DNA from: Terriglobales bacterium
Lineage (GTDB): Bacteria; Acidobacteriota; Terriglobia; Terriglobales; Acidobacteriaceae
Direction: 5' to 3'
Length of the DNA: 34,311 nucleotides
Assembly: GCA_025934025.1 (NCBI GenBank)
Contig: JAICYU010000015.1
Location: 1 to 34,311, forward strand
Below, in pieces: positions 1 through 9,426 of the stretch. The notes under the pieces were generated by a model that worked only from the letters and a program-made list of their open reading frames with translations, did not search any database and had not been told where the DNA came from. Every line of letters begins with the position of its first letter. The first letter of the stretch is position 1. Both the position numbers and the translations under genes were made by a program.

Positions 1-1357
1 CATCAAGCTGCCGAACGGTTTGCACGATCGGCATCAGGTTTCCATCGTTGGCAATCCAGGTCATGGGAGAGTTGTCACTCAGGGCGACCTTGAAGAAACG
101 CGAAACGCTGGCATTGAGGATGCGGAAGCGGTACTTACGGCGCTCCACCTCAAAGTATGGCTTGTAGGCCAGGTTCACGGTCATCACGTCGCCAAGGAAG
201 CCATCGAGGTTGAAGATGTCAAAGAAGAGCTGGCCATCCTGGTCGAAAGCTTTATCGGCCAGCATCAGGTTCACGTCGTAATCCAGGTTGCCCCAGGACT
301 TTGCCGTGCCCGAAGGCAGCCGGAAATTAACGCCGTCATTAATTTCTTCGTTACCGCGATCGAGCGCGCTGTAAATGTTGAACATGGCAGCGTTGCCCTT
401 GTACACGTTCTGTGAAGTGAAGCTGAACATGTGATCGTGGAACCAGTGGGTGCTCATGGTTTCGTGCCAGTCACCCGGAACGCGATAGGTCCCGCCGTTG
501 TCGTCCGGTGCGGCAGCTTTAGGATCTGTACCCAGAGGATTAATGCTGTCGTGTCCGGCGAGAATGATCGGCCAGTGATAGTCGTAGTATTGGCCGGGGA
601 AGAAGAAAGCGCCGGTAAAGCCATCGTTCTCCGCGCCATGGTGGCCGTTGTGCTCATGCGTGGTAATGGTGTGCCGGCCGAAACCGCCGTTCTTGGTTAC
701 GTCAGCAGGAAGCTTGTTGTGATGGCGGAACAGAATCGGCTCGCCGTAACGTCCCAGCACCAACTTCGGCGGAAGCGTGCCGTTAAAGGTCCAGACCTTC
801 AGCGGATCCTGGATCGGCAGCTTGGGATGGAAACGGAATTCGATGTTGCCGTTGGGGTTTGTCTTAGCGCCTTCCTGTGTAACTTCAATGGCCACCTTGG
901 GAAGGAACTCATTCCAACGCTGGTGCGCCCAATCCTGCCCCGGAGGACGTCCTTCACACGGACCTAACACGCCGCCAAGTTCAGGCGCCATCTGGATGGG
1001 AGTTTGATTGGACATTCCGGTCGGGGCCGGCGTGCAGGTCTCAATCGCTTCGCGCTCGAGCACTTCAAATCGCGGAAGCTCCTGAGTGAACGGCTGTGCT
1101 CCGGCGAGCGGGCTGCGCGGAGTTCCGGTGGGAATTCCACTGCCGCCGCTGGCATAGGCGCTCTGAACAAAAGGATTCAAGCCACTGATGGGGGCCAATG
1201 CACCCGCGGAAGAGATGAGGCCCCACTTAATAAGGTCGCGACGTGAAACACGTCCTTGGGAATAGGCTGCTACGATTTCCGCCCGTTCTTTGCGGGCAGA
1301 TTCAGCTTCCCGAACGCGCGCTTTCGAGGCGTCGCTCGGCAGATATATAAAGCTCAT
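1..1357 (-). CDS. Tat-exported multicopper oxidase (C-terminus beyond left edge)
   Basis: Reading the minus strand from the ATG at 1357-1355 gives an open frame of 452 codons that runs off the left edge. An AAGGAG ribosome site lies 10 bases upstream. The N-terminus carries an SRRDLIKWG twin-arginine motif (Arg39-Arg40) and a hydrophobic stretch ending near an AYA site, so folded, copper-loaded export is expected. A cupredoxin domain contains HEHNGHH (from residue 234), and HWFHDH lies near 304-309. These match the first two copper-ligand motifs of three-domain multicopper oxidases of the CotA/bilirubin-oxidase type. The two C-terminal motifs must lie outside the window. The Tat motif is about 38 residues in, which is late; a later start is possible but would lose the good ribosome site. 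The substrate (metal, phenol or bilirubin-like) cannot be told from sequence. Confidence 0.9.
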   Translation of the reverse strand, partial: MSFIYLPSDASKARVREAESARKERAEIVAAYSQGRVSRRDLIKWGLISSAGALAPISGLNPFVQSAYASGGSGIPTGTPRSPLAGAQPFTQELPRFEVLEREAIETCTPAPTGMSNQTPIQMAPELGGVLGPCEGRPPGQDWAHQRWNEFLPKVAIEVTQEGAKTNPNGNIEFRFHPKLPIQDPLKVWTFNGTLPPKLVLGRYGEPILFRHHNKLPADVTKNGGFGRHTITTHEHNGHHGAENDGFTGAFFFPGQYYDYHWPIILAGHDSINPLGTDPKAAAPDDNGGTYRVPGDWHETMSTHWFHDHMFSFTSQNVYKGNAAMFNIYSALDRGNEEINDGVNFRLPSGTAKSWGNLDYDVNLMLADKAFDQDGQLFFDIFNLDGFLGDVMTVNLAYKPYFEVERRKYRFRILNASVSRFFKVALSDNSPMTWIANDGNLMPIVQTVRQLD

Positions 1358-2156
1358 TTCGGCTGCGCTCCTTGTAATTGGCGTACAAATCCGGCGAAGG
1401 CCTGAAGCCAAAGCTCGGGTCAAGCAGCACTGTTCGGAAGCAGTTCGTAAAGAAGGAGATCGCGCGCACAAGCGGTACAGTTCGCCCGGACAAACCGTTT
1501 GCAGGATCGAGATTTGCAAACATCGTGCCAACTGGGATATCGCTTGGCGTGAGATAGCCCGTCTGACGATGATCAGCGCTGGCAACAGTGTGGCGCGCCC
1601 GAATTAGAGACTTCCAAGAAAGGCATTAATTTTTCTAATGGGAGTTAGAGAGTTACCGACAGGGGGTTTTAAGAAGAATGGCCGCCGGCGCGCCAATCGC
1701 CAGCGGCCTCTGTTTCGCCGCTTATGGTATGCAGGTTCGGGCGCAGCGAAATGTTCATCTCGGCAGCCACGGAGCGCCGGATCTGAATCTGAGGTCCCCA
1801 TCCCGCTGATGGAGCCGCCTGATTAAGGCCCGCGTGTGCCCGCGATGCTGCATCTGTACGGCGCTGAAGTTCTTGCTTTCACGTCGCCGGAGATGATTCA
1901 TCCGTCGCGCGGAATCTTACTTGGATAAGGAAACAAAAGTAATAAAACCAAAATTAAAAATTCTAATTTGCTCACCGAAGCAGTCGCCGGAGCGCACGAG
2001 GGCGCGCGAGCGCATGCCGCGCGCAGTGTTTTTAGATGTGAAATCAGCAACTTACAAAGATTGGAGAAATCTTATATTTGTGCTCGCCGAGAGCGCTGAA
2101 GGTCAAGAATGGAAATATATCTTGAGACGACCAATTGTTCTTTTCCTAATCTGAAA
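1358..2156. other. Long intergenic region without a convincing gene
   Basis: About 800 bases separate the multicopper oxidase from the phosphatase gene. Both genes are on the minus strand, so this holds the 3' end of one unit and the promoter of the other. Open frames here are short, lack family resemblance and have no good ribosome sites. One strong hairpin lies at 1680-1708. A distinctly AT-rich block lies at about 1921-1975, followed by GC-rich alternating CG sequence at 2000-2025. I could not identify a promoter with confidence. Confidence 0.6.
1680..1708 (-). terminator. Strong hairpin, possible terminator
   Basis: Arms 1680-1690 and 1698-1708 pair over 11 positions with one mismatch around a 7-base loop. 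Read on the minus strand, the stem is followed by ATTCTTCTTAAAA, which is moderately U-rich. It could therefore end transcription coming from the phosphatase gene. It lies 450 bases beyond that gene's stop, so the assignment is weak. Confidence 0.35.
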
Positions 2157-3896
2157 TCACTTTACCTTCAGCACCACTGCGGTCTGGTCATCAAAGACGG
2201 GCGTTCCAGCGGAAAAATCTGCGGCAGCTTGAAACAATGCGTCCACGATCTGCTGCGCGCTGCCCTGGGCGTTGTGTGAGATTACGTGCTCGATGCGGAC
2301 GCGGCCAAACTGCTCGTCCTTATCGTTGCTGGCGTCAACTATTCCGTCACTGAAGAAGGCGAAGACATCGCCGGAAACAGCATGAATGGTGGTTTCGTCG
2401 TAAGCAACATCAGAAAACATGCCCAACGGCAGGCCTGCGGACTCGATCATATGAGCATGGCCCTCATGGTAATAAATGGGGCGGGGAAGACCGGAGTTGG
2501 CCACGCGCATGGTTCCGCGCTCGTCATCCCATAATGCGCAGCAGAGCACCACGTAATTTGCTCCGAGACGCCGCTGATTCAACGAGTGGTTCACCAATCC
2601 CAGCATTTGCGCGGGAGGAGGCTCACCTGGCGCGACGCTGCGGATGATCCCGCTGACCAAAGCTGCATACAATGCCGCGGGCGCTCCTTTGCCGCTGACG
2701 TCGCTCACGATCATGCAGGCTCGCGGCGGCTTGTAGTCCAGAAAATCGTACATGTCGCCGCCGATGGCGTGCGCGGGAGCAAAGCGTGCGGCCACTTCAG
2801 CCCGTTGCAGACTGGGACACGCAGGCGGCAGCAGATGATGCTGCACCTCCCGCGCCATGGCCAGATCGCGCTCCATGCGGCGTTCTTCCAGGGCGATGCG
2901 CTCATACAACGTGGCGTTCTCAATGGCGATGGCAATCTGCGCGGCCAGCGTGCTTACCGTCCGCAGATGATCTTCATTGAAGAAGTTGCGGCGGGTGTGC
3001 TCGAGATCGAGCACGCCGATGACTTTGTCTTTGTAGATTAATGGTACGCAGAGCTCCGATCGCGTCTCAGGATTGGCCTTGATGTAACGCGGGTCTTTGG
3101 TGACATCGGGAACGAGAATTGGTCGCCGCTCCAGGGCTGCCGCGCCTACCAAGCCGCGGCCCAGCGGGATGTCATGCTTGAGTGGCACGCTTTCTTTGAA
3201 GCGCACAGAAAAGCGATGCACCAGCTTCTGCTTCGGTTCGTCGAGCAGAAGAATCGAGAACATCTGGTAATCAATGATGGTGCGCAGCAAATCGCCCACG
3301 CGCTTGAGAAGCTGATCCAGATTCAGTATTGAGGTAAGCTCGCGGCTGATTTCGTTGAGCAGCCCCAAGGTGTTGGCCTGGCGCAAGACACGGGTGTAAA
3401 GCCGGGCATTTTCCACACTAACGGCAACGCGCGATCCGATTAGCGAAAGCACGCGCGCATGTTCTTCCTTGAAATAACCGGGCTCCTGCGCTTCCAGGTC
3501 CATCACGCCGATCACTTTATTCTTGGTAATCAGCGGGACGGCAAGCTCAGAACGGACGCGCGCCACTGCCTCAATGTAATGCGTTTCCTTGCTCACGTCG
3601 TCCACCAGGATGGCTTGCCGCTCTTTGGCCGCGCGCCCGGTGACTCCTTCGCCAACCTTTACGCGGATGCGCTCGGCGACCTCGGGCAGGTGGCCGATCT
3701 GGAAGCGGAAGCGCAGCTCCTGCGTGCGCTCGTTGAGCAGCAGAATGGAGAAAATCTCATAATCAATCACCCGTTTCACCACCTCGGCCACGCGCTGGAG
3801 CAGCGTGTCCAGATCAAGCGTGGTGTTCAGAACATCCGCGACCTCAATGAGAAGGGATTCAACGTCGGCGAGGTGCGGAGACGCGGGACTGACCAT
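2157..3896 (-). CDS. GAF-GAF-SpoIIE/PP2C serine phosphatase (RsbU-like)
   Basis: The 579-residue product has two GAF sensor domains (about residues 20-165 and 185-330), a short helical linker with the typical AREVQHHLLPP signature, and a C-terminal PP2C-type SpoIIE domain. The phosphatase metal-binding motifs are intact: GGDMYDF, SDVSGKG, FFSDGIVDA and DDQTAVVLKV. Family members dephosphorylate anti-sigma-factor antagonists of the SpoIIAA/RsbV type in response to small ligands or redox signals bound by GAF. No RsbV or RsbW partner lies in the window. No transmembrane segment is seen, so it is cytoplasmic. The chosen ATG (3896-3894) has GGTGGA just upstream; an in-frame GTG three codons earlier (3905) lacks a ribosome site. 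Confidence 0.93.
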   Translation of the reverse strand: MVSPASPHLADVESLLIEVADVLNTTLDLDTLLQRVAEVVKRVIDYEIFSILLLNERTQELRFRFQIGHLPEVAERIRVKVGEGVTGRAAKERQAILVDDVSKETHYIEAVARVRSELAVPLITKNKVIGVMDLEAQEPGYFKEEHARVLSLIGSRVAVSVENARLYTRVLRQANTLGLLNEISRELTSILNLDQLLKRVGDLLRTIIDYQMFSILLLDEPKQKLVHRFSVRFKESVPLKHDIPLGRGLVGAAALERRPILVPDVTKDPRYIKANPETRSELCVPLIYKDKVIGVLDLEHTRRNFFNEDHLRTVSTLAAQIAIAIENATLYERIALEERRMERDLAMAREVQHHLLPPACPSLQRAEVAARFAPAHAIGGDMYDFLDYKPPRACMIVSDVSGKGAPAALYAALVSGIIRSVAPGEPPPAQMLGLVNHSLNQRRLGANYVVLCCALWDDERGTMRVANSGLPRPIYYHEGHAHMIESAGLPLGMFSDVAYDETTIHAVSGDVFAFFSDGIVDASNDKDEQFGRVRIEHVISHNAQGSAQQIVDALFQAAADFSAGTPVFDDQTAVVLKVK

Positions 3897-3997
3897 GGAT
3901 TCCACCGTTCATGATAGCAGGAGAGAAGAGGAGCCTTGGCCGAAAGTCTTGGACTACTAGAGGACCAGGATATTACTGCCGCGGGATTTAAGCACGT

Positions 3998-4645
3998 CTA
4001 GTGGCAGCCCTGTCCATCTGCTTGGGCGCAACAACTTCGCCCTTCCAGAGCTTCTTTCGCCTCGTGGATTACGATCGGCAGGAGTGCAACTGCGGCGACT
4101 GGATCGGCCCAGGAAAGATGCCCGAAAGCGTTGAGCAATAGGCCGCCAAGCGCGATCCAGGCCATATATCCGCAAATCGAACTCTGCGCGGCATCGGCCC
4201 GCAAAGCAGTGCTGTTGGCTGTAGCCGCAAGCTGTCTCTTCCGGCGTGCCAGCCACGGCATTATCACCGCCGCAGCCACAAGAAGTGCGATGCCGGCGTA
4301 ACTTGGCCGCGGCTTCGTCCCCGCTGCGGCAAGCGTATAGAGCGACGCGGCTGCGATGAAAACACCGAGCGCAATCAGCAGCCAGCCCGTAACTCTCGTC
4401 GCGATGATCTCTGCGGTTTCCCGAGAACTGCGGAATCTCCAAAGGACCGCAGCGGCCGACAGCAGTTCGATTGCGCTGTCCCCGCCAAATGCGGCAAGGG
4501 CCACACTGCGGGCGCGAACGGCTGCAAACAGCGCGACGGCAACTTCCACCGACATCCACGCCATCGTGAACCACTGAAGGCGGTTTATGGCGCTGCGGAT
4601 CGTTGCCGTGGCTTGAGTGCCGCCATTTTGTTCCGATTCAAGCAT
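3998..4645 (-). CDS. CDF-like cation transporter, small, with altered metal site
   Basis: A 215-residue membrane protein with about six predicted helices, resembling the transmembrane part of cation diffusion facilitators. Helix 2 carries GGDSAIELLS, equivalent to the DxxxD pair of YiiP/FieF but with Glu second. Helix 5 carries RADAAQSS, where the canonical HxxxD pattern is not visible. The usual cytoplasmic C-terminal domain is missing and is replaced by a tail, RSCCAQADGQGCH, with three Cys and one His. Its ATG overlaps the end of cusA by 8 bases, so the two are co-translated as the last genes of the copper efflux operon. This supports a metal-export role, probably moving metal from cytoplasm to periplasm. 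The substrate is unknown; copper is inferred from context only. Confidence 0.8.
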   Translation of the reverse strand: MLESEQNGGTQATATIRSAINRLQWFTMAWMSVEVAVALFAAVRARSVALAAFGGDSAIELLSAAAVLWRFRSSRETAEIIATRVTGWLLIALGVFIAAASLYTLAAAGTKPRPSYAGIALLVAAAVIMPWLARRKRQLAATANSTALRADAAQSSICGYMAWIALGGLLLNAFGHLSWADPVAAVALLPIVIHEAKEALEGRSCCAQADGQGCH

Positions 4646-7600
4646 GATGTGCCCAGGCTGCTTCGTTCGTCTTCATTAGTGTTCCGCGCCTGAGCGCCCG
4701 CTCTTTCATCAGCACAAAAAAAACAGGCACCAGGATGAGAACGTTGATGGTTGAAGTAATCATTCCGCCGACGATGGGCGCCGCGATCGGCTTCATCACA
4801 TCGGAGCCGATGCCGGTCTCCCACAAAATCGGAATCAAGCTAGCCAGCACAGCGCAGACCGTCATCAATTTCGGACGAAGCCTTTGCACCGCGCCCTCAA
4901 TGGCGGCTTCTGTGACATCGGTCTTGGTAAGCTGCCGCCCTGAAGCAATTCGGCGGTCCAACGCCTCGTGAAGGTAGACCACCATCACCACTCCGGTTTC
5001 CACCGCAATTCCAAACAGAGCGATATAGCCCACCCACACTGCGACACTGAAGTTGTAACCCAGAATCCATTGCAGAATCAGGCCGCCGCTCAGGGCATAT
5101 ACCGTTGGGACAATCAGGACGAACGCCTCTGTGACGGAGTGAAATACCACAAAGAGCAGCAGGAAGATGATGAAAAAGACGATCGGCATGATGAGTTTGA
5201 ATCGCTGTTTGGCACGCAGCTCAAATTCGTACTCGCCCGACCACTGATAGGTGTATCCCGCCGGCAGCTTGAGTTTATGCGCCAAAGTTTGTGAGGCCTG
5301 CTGCACGAAGCCGCCATAATCTTTGGTGTTCAGGTCAATGTAGATGTAGCCGGTCAGTTGTCCGTCTTCGTCGCGGATCATGGCGGGCCCGCGCGAAAAG
5401 GAAATCGTTGCGACTTGTTCGATCGGAATCTGCGCGCCGGAAGGTGTAGCGATGAGAACGCGGCGCAGTTCATCCACATTGTCGCGGAAGTCACGCAAAT
5501 AGCGGACGTTCATGGGGTAGCGTTCACGTCCCTCCACGTTCTCCGCAACATTCATGCCGCCGATGCCGGAGGAAACCGCCTGCTGGACATCGGTTATCGT
5601 TAGTCCGTACTTAGCGGCTTCTGGCCGGTTCACGTCTACATTCACGTAGAAGCCTTGCGCTACGCGCTCCGCGAATACCGACCGCACTTGAGACAAGCCG
5701 GAGAGCGCCTGCTGGATCTGCGATCCGAGCTGCTGAATGCCATCGAGAGACGTGCCCTGGATCTTCATGCCCACAGGTGTTTTGATTCCGGTCAGCGCCA
5801 TATCCAAACGATTCTCGACCGGCATGGTCCAGGTGTTGGTCAGGCCCGGGAACTGGAGCTTCTCGTCCATTTCGCGGATCAGTTTTTCGTAGGTCATCCC
5901 TGCACGCCACTGTGAGCGCGGTTTCAGCATGAGCGTAGTGTCATACATGTCCAGAGGAGCATTGTCGGTCGCGCTGTCGGAACGGCCAACCGCGCCGAAC
6001 ACGCTCGCCACTTCAGGAAACGAGCGCAGAACGCGGTCCTGTTCCTGCAAGAGCTGCGAGGCCTGAGTAATGCCGATTCCCGGAAGAGAAGTCGGCATGT
6101 ACAGTGATGAGCCTTCGTAGAGCGGCGGCATGAACTGGCTGCCCAAACGGAACATCAGCGGGAAAGTGACAATAAGAAAGAGCAAATTGATCAGGAGTGT
6201 TGTCTTTCGGTACTTGAGGCAGAGTCGAAGCGCCGGCAGATAGATGGCTTGAGTGATGCGCGAAATCGGATTCCTGGATTCCGGGCGTAGCTTCCCTTTG
6301 ACGAAGATCACCATGAGAACCGGGACCAGCGTGATTGCCAGCAGAGATGAGAAACCGACGGCGAGAGTCTTGGTCCAGGCCAGCGGCTTAAACATCCTTC
6401 CTTCCTGGGCTTCGAGCAAGAAGACCGGAATGAACGACACTACGATGATGAGCAGAGAAAAGAACAGCGCCGGCCCGACCTGCTTGGCGGCATCAATCAG
6501 AATACGGCGACGAAGTTTTTCACTGACTCTGGCTCGCTCCGCGGTTTCAACCGGCTCGTCGTAGCTCACGTGCTCCGCACCCGCGGTGCTGGCTGGGGCT
6601 GGAGGATGAGCAGGCAGCTCAGACAGATGACGGTACCCGTTCTCGACCATCACAATCGCGGCGTCTACAAGAACTCCAATCGCCAGCGCCAATCCGCCCA
6701 AGGACATGATGTTGGAGCTGACGTGGAGGTAATACATGGGAATGAATGAAGCGATCACCGCAATCGGCAGCGTGATAATCGGAATCAGAGCCGAGCGAAA
6801 GTGAAACAGGAACACAATAATTACCAGGCTGACAATGACGGCCTCTTCAATCAGGTCCCGTTGCAAGGTCGTGATCGAATCCTGAATTAAGCCGGCGCGG
6901 TCATATCCCGCGACCACTTCCACTCCCGGCGGCAGCGAACTCTTGATCTCCGCCAGCTTCTTCTTTACTCCGTCAATTACGGTCAATGCGTTCAGGCCAT
7001 AGCGCATTACAATAATGCCGCCAACGGTTTCACCTTCACCCTGCCACTCCGCCACACCTTCGCGAATATCTGGCCCGAATGAAACCGTACCCAGATCGCG
7101 AATCAGCACTGGCGTCCCGTTTTTCGCCTTGACCGGCACGTTCTCCAGATCAGCCAAAGACTTGAGATAGCCGAGGCCGCGAATGTAGTAGCGCGTTCCG
7201 CTCAACTCCAGCACACGCCCGCCAACCTCATTGGTGCTGGACTTTACGCGATCAATCACGGTGGATAGCGGGATGCCATACGCCAGCAGTTTGTTGGGAT
7301 CGAGCTGGACCTGGTACTGCTTCACGAAGCCGCCAATGCTGGCGACTTCGGCAACGCCGGGAACAGTTTCGAGCTGGTAACGCAAATGCCAGTCTTGCAG
7401 GCTGCGCAAATCGGCCAGGCTGTACCGGTGCGTGTGGTCCACCAGCGCGTACTCGTAAACCCAGCCTGCGCCGGTTGCATCCGGCCCAATCGCCGGGTGA
7501 ACATTGGCGGGCAAACGGCCCTGGATGGTCTGAAGATATTCCAGAACGCGCGAGCGCGCCCAATACATGTCCGTGCCGTCCTCGAAGACTACGAACACAT

Positions 7601-7874
7601 ACGAATCGTTGAACATAGTCTGCTCGCGCACCGCCTTCACCTGAGGCGCGGCCAGCAATGCGGTGACGATTGGGTATGTGACCTGATCTTCAATGATGTT
7701 GGGCGGCTCGCCCTCCCAACTCGTGTGAATAATGACCTGCACGTCGGAGATGTCCGGCAGTGCGTCCAGCGGAATGCGCTGTAGCGACCAGATGCCCGCT
7801 ATCACCAGCAGGAAGGTTCCGGTGAATACCAGGAAGCGGTTGCGCGCGCACCATTCGATGATCCAATTAATCAC
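4638..7874 (-). CDS. cusA: CusA-type heavy-metal RND efflux pump (Cu+/Ag+)
   Basis: The 1078-residue product is a full-length HME-family RND transporter, the proton-driven inner-membrane part of a tripartite pump spanning both membranes. The N-terminus has the family hallmark SWEGEPPNIIEDQVTYPI. Transmembrane helix 4 reads AIGVLVDAAIVMVEN, with Asp404 and Glu411 at the positions of the E. coli CusA proton-relay residues. The three periplasmic methionines that bind Cu+/Ag+ in E. coli CusA (573, 623, 672) are matched by Met593 (SLYMP), Met643 (PLDMY) and Met692 (RLDMA), each offset by 20. This favours monovalent copper/silver over the divalent-metal CzcA type. It starts with GTG one base after the cusB stop, with GGAGGG upstream inside cusB, and overlaps the CDF gene at its 3' end. 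Confidence 0.96.
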   Translation of the reverse strand: MINWIIEWCARNRFLVFTGTFLLVIAGIWSLQRIPLDALPDISDVQVIIHTSWEGEPPNIIEDQVTYPIVTALLAAPQVKAVREQTMFNDSYVFVVFEDGTDMYWARSRVLEYLQTIQGRLPANVHPAIGPDATGAGWVYEYALVDHTHRYSLADLRSLQDWHLRYQLETVPGVAEVASIGGFVKQYQVQLDPNKLLAYGIPLSTVIDRVKSSTNEVGGRVLELSGTRYYIRGLGYLKSLADLENVPVKAKNGTPVLIRDLGTVSFGPDIREGVAEWQGEGETVGGIIVMRYGLNALTVIDGVKKKLAEIKSSLPPGVEVVAGYDRAGLIQDSITTLQRDLIEEAVIVSLVIIVFLFHFRSALIPIITLPIAVIASFIPMYYLHVSSNIMSLGGLALAIGVLVDAAIVMVENGYRHLSELPAHPPAPASTAGAEHVSYDEPVETAERARVSEKLRRRILIDAAKQVGPALFFSLLIIVVSFIPVFLLEAQEGRMFKPLAWTKTLAVGFSSLLAITLVPVLMVIFVKGKLRPESRNPISRITQAIYLPALRLCLKYRKTTLLINLLFLIVTFPLMFRLGSQFMPPLYEGSSLYMPTSLPGIGITQASQLLQEQDRVLRSFPEVASVFGAVGRSDSATDNAPLDMYDTTLMLKPRSQWRAGMTYEKLIREMDEKLQFPGLTNTWTMPVENRLDMALTGIKTPVGMKIQGTSLDGIQQLGSQIQQALSGLSQVRSVFAERVAQGFYVNVDVNRPEAAKYGLTITDVQQAVSSGIGGMNVAENVEGRERYPMNVRYLRDFRDNVDELRRVLIATPSGAQIPIEQVATISFSRGPAMIRDEDGQLTGYIYIDLNTKDYGGFVQQASQTLAHKLKLPAGYTYQWSGEYEFELRAKQRFKLIMPIVFFIIFLLLFVVFHSVTEAFVLIVPTVYALSGGLILQWILGYNFSVAVWVGYIALFGIAVETGVVMVVYLHEALDRRIASGRQLTKTDVTEAAIEGAVQRLRPKLMTVCAVLASLIPILWETGIGSDVMKPIAAPIVGGMITSTINVLILVPVFFVLMKERALRRGTLMKTNEAAWAHHA

Positions 7875-7875
7875 G

Positions 7876-9426
7876 CTACATCCCTCCCGTGGCGTTCACC
7901 GAGAGCTGCTTGCTCACGATCACGGTCCCGTTCTGGCGGGCGACAATGGTGACTTGCCAGGTGCCACCTGATCCCAGGTCACCCTTGCCTTCATATATGC
8001 CATTGCCTTTGTCGGTGAGATCAACCGTGTTTTTCATCGCTGACATCCCCATGGCCGGCATCGCAGGCATGAAGAACGTGACGTTCACCTGCGCGCCGCT
8101 CACGGGAGCACCATTGGCGCCAGTGAGCTTTACCCGGAAGATGTTGCTGCCCTTTTTCGGCGGCGAGGGATCGGTCGTGAGTTCAGCGTTGGCCTGCGGA
8201 GCGCCTGCCGGCCGGTTCATGGCTGCAGCCGCGCCCGCGCCTGGAGGCGGCGGAACGAACGCGCCCGCAGCAGCTTGCAATTGCGCTTCAGAATCAATCA
8301 GGAAGTTGGCGGAAGTAACAATCGAGTCGCCCTGCTTCAAGCCCTTCAGCACGACGTAGCCATCCCCGACGCGCGGTCCCACTTCGATCTGGCGCGGCTC
8401 CAGGTAGCCATTCCCGTGATTCACAAAAGCAAGCTGTCGCGTGCCCGACTGCAACACTGACGAAGCGGGAATCACAAGCTGCGTTCCGATCGGCACAGTC
8501 AAGCTCACATTGACGTACATTCCGGGCTTGAGCAGCAGCCTCGGATTATCGAATACAAGTCGCACCCGCACAGTGCGTGTGGCCGCATCAACCTGCGGCA
8601 GAATCTGCTGCACGCGCCCGCGAAACTGACGGCCAGGGTAGGCATCCACTGAGACGGCTGCGAGATCTCTGGGTTTCAGACGCCCGACATCGGTTTGAAA
8701 AACTTGCGCATAAACCCAGACTTGCGAGAGATCGGCAATCGTGTAGAGCCTGGTTTCGGGCTGTACAAACTGGTTGGGCAGCGCATTGCGTTCCGTGATG
8801 TAGCCGGAGACCGGCGAAGCAAACGTGACATCACGCCGGATTTCTCCGGTCTTTTCAAGACTCGCGATCTCGCTGTCTGGTACGTTCCACTGCCGCAATC
8901 GCTGGCGGGCCGCATCCAGCAGCCAATCGGCCTCATTCGCAGCGTGGCCGGTCTGACTTTGCGCCAGAGTTTGCCTGTTCTTGAGCGCCAGCAGGAACTC
9001 CTGCTCCGTGCTGACCAGGTCCTGGCTGTAAATCGTAAATAGCGGTTGACCTTTGCGGACGTACTGGTAGGTTGCATCCGCGAACACTTTCTGAATCCAG
9101 CCAGGAAAGCGAGTTTGCACATAGGCGAGCCGCTCCTCGTTGACCTCGACGTTGCCAGTGACGCGCACCTCATCCTTCACCGGTTCCCGCCTGACTTGGG
9201 CGAATTTCACGCCAATGCTTTGCAATCGCTGTGGCGAGAGCTGCACCGCAGACAAATTCGGAGCAGCGCTTTCAGACGGCTCGGCTGCGGATTCAGCGGC
9301 AACCGAATTCGCTTGCTGAGCGGATATTGATTGTCCTGTTCGCTTCTGCACCCAGAAATAAATGAGTCCGGCGGCGAGAGCCGCTGCTATCACGGCTGTC
9401 GCGAAAAAGGCCTTGCGGTAGTTCAT
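7876..9426 (-). CDS. cusB: CusB-type periplasmic adaptor with FixH/YtkA-like C-terminal domain
   Basis: The 516-residue membrane-fusion protein has one N-terminal transmembrane helix (about residues 8-28), followed by the lipoyl, alpha-hairpin and beta-barrel regions of HlyD/CusB adaptors (about 60-390). A Pro/Ala linker (about 390-425) leads to an immunoglobulin-like domain of FixH/YtkA type (about 428-512). That domain holds a methionine-rich loop, FMPAMPAMGMSAMKN (residues 452-466), which looks suited to Cu+ binding. The N-terminal methionines used by E. coli CusB are absent, so the C-terminal loop may take over metal presentation to CusA; that is inference. The start ATG overlaps the cusC stop (ATGA), and cusA begins one base after its stop, indicating tight translational coupling. 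Confidence 0.93.
   Translation of the reverse strand: MNYRKAFFATAVIAAALAAGLIYFWVQKRTGQSISAQQANSVAAESAAEPSESAAPNLSAVQLSPQRLQSIGVKFAQVRREPVKDEVRVTGNVEVNEERLAYVQTRFPGWIQKVFADATYQYVRKGQPLFTIYSQDLVSTEQEFLLALKNRQTLAQSQTGHAANEADWLLDAARQRLRQWNVPDSEIASLEKTGEIRRDVTFASPVSGYITERNALPNQFVQPETRLYTIADLSQVWVYAQVFQTDVGRLKPRDLAAVSVDAYPGRQFRGRVQQILPQVDAATRTVRVRLVFDNPRLLLKPGMYVNVSLTVPIGTQLVIPASSVLQSGTRQLAFVNHGNGYLEPRQIEVGPRVGDGYVVLKGLKQGDSIVTSANFLIDSEAQLQAAAGAFVPPPPGAGAAAAMNRPAGAPQANAELTTDPSPPKKGSNIFRVKLTGANGAPVSGAQVNVTFFMPAMPAMGMSAMKNTVDLTDKGNGIYEGKGDLGSGGTWQVTIVARQNGTVIVSKQLSVNATGGM

Noticed and set aside
20-967. Plus-strand frames opposite the left multicopper oxidase
   Set aside because: They are antisense to a frame with clear copper motifs and a Tat signal.
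1302-1523. Minus-strand frame of 73 codons overlapping the start of the left multicopper oxidase
   Set aside because: No family resemblance, no ribosome site, and it overlaps the well-supported start of the oxidase out of frame.
1921-2154. Plus-strand frame of 77 codons in the AT-rich stretch
   Set aside because: TTG start without ribosome site, composition follows the local AT-rich then CG-rich DNA, no recognisable domain.
3957-4574. 205-codon minus-strand frame overlapping the CDF-like gene
   Set aside because: Arg/Cys/Gly-rich shadow frame; the other frame has membrane helices and couples to cusA.
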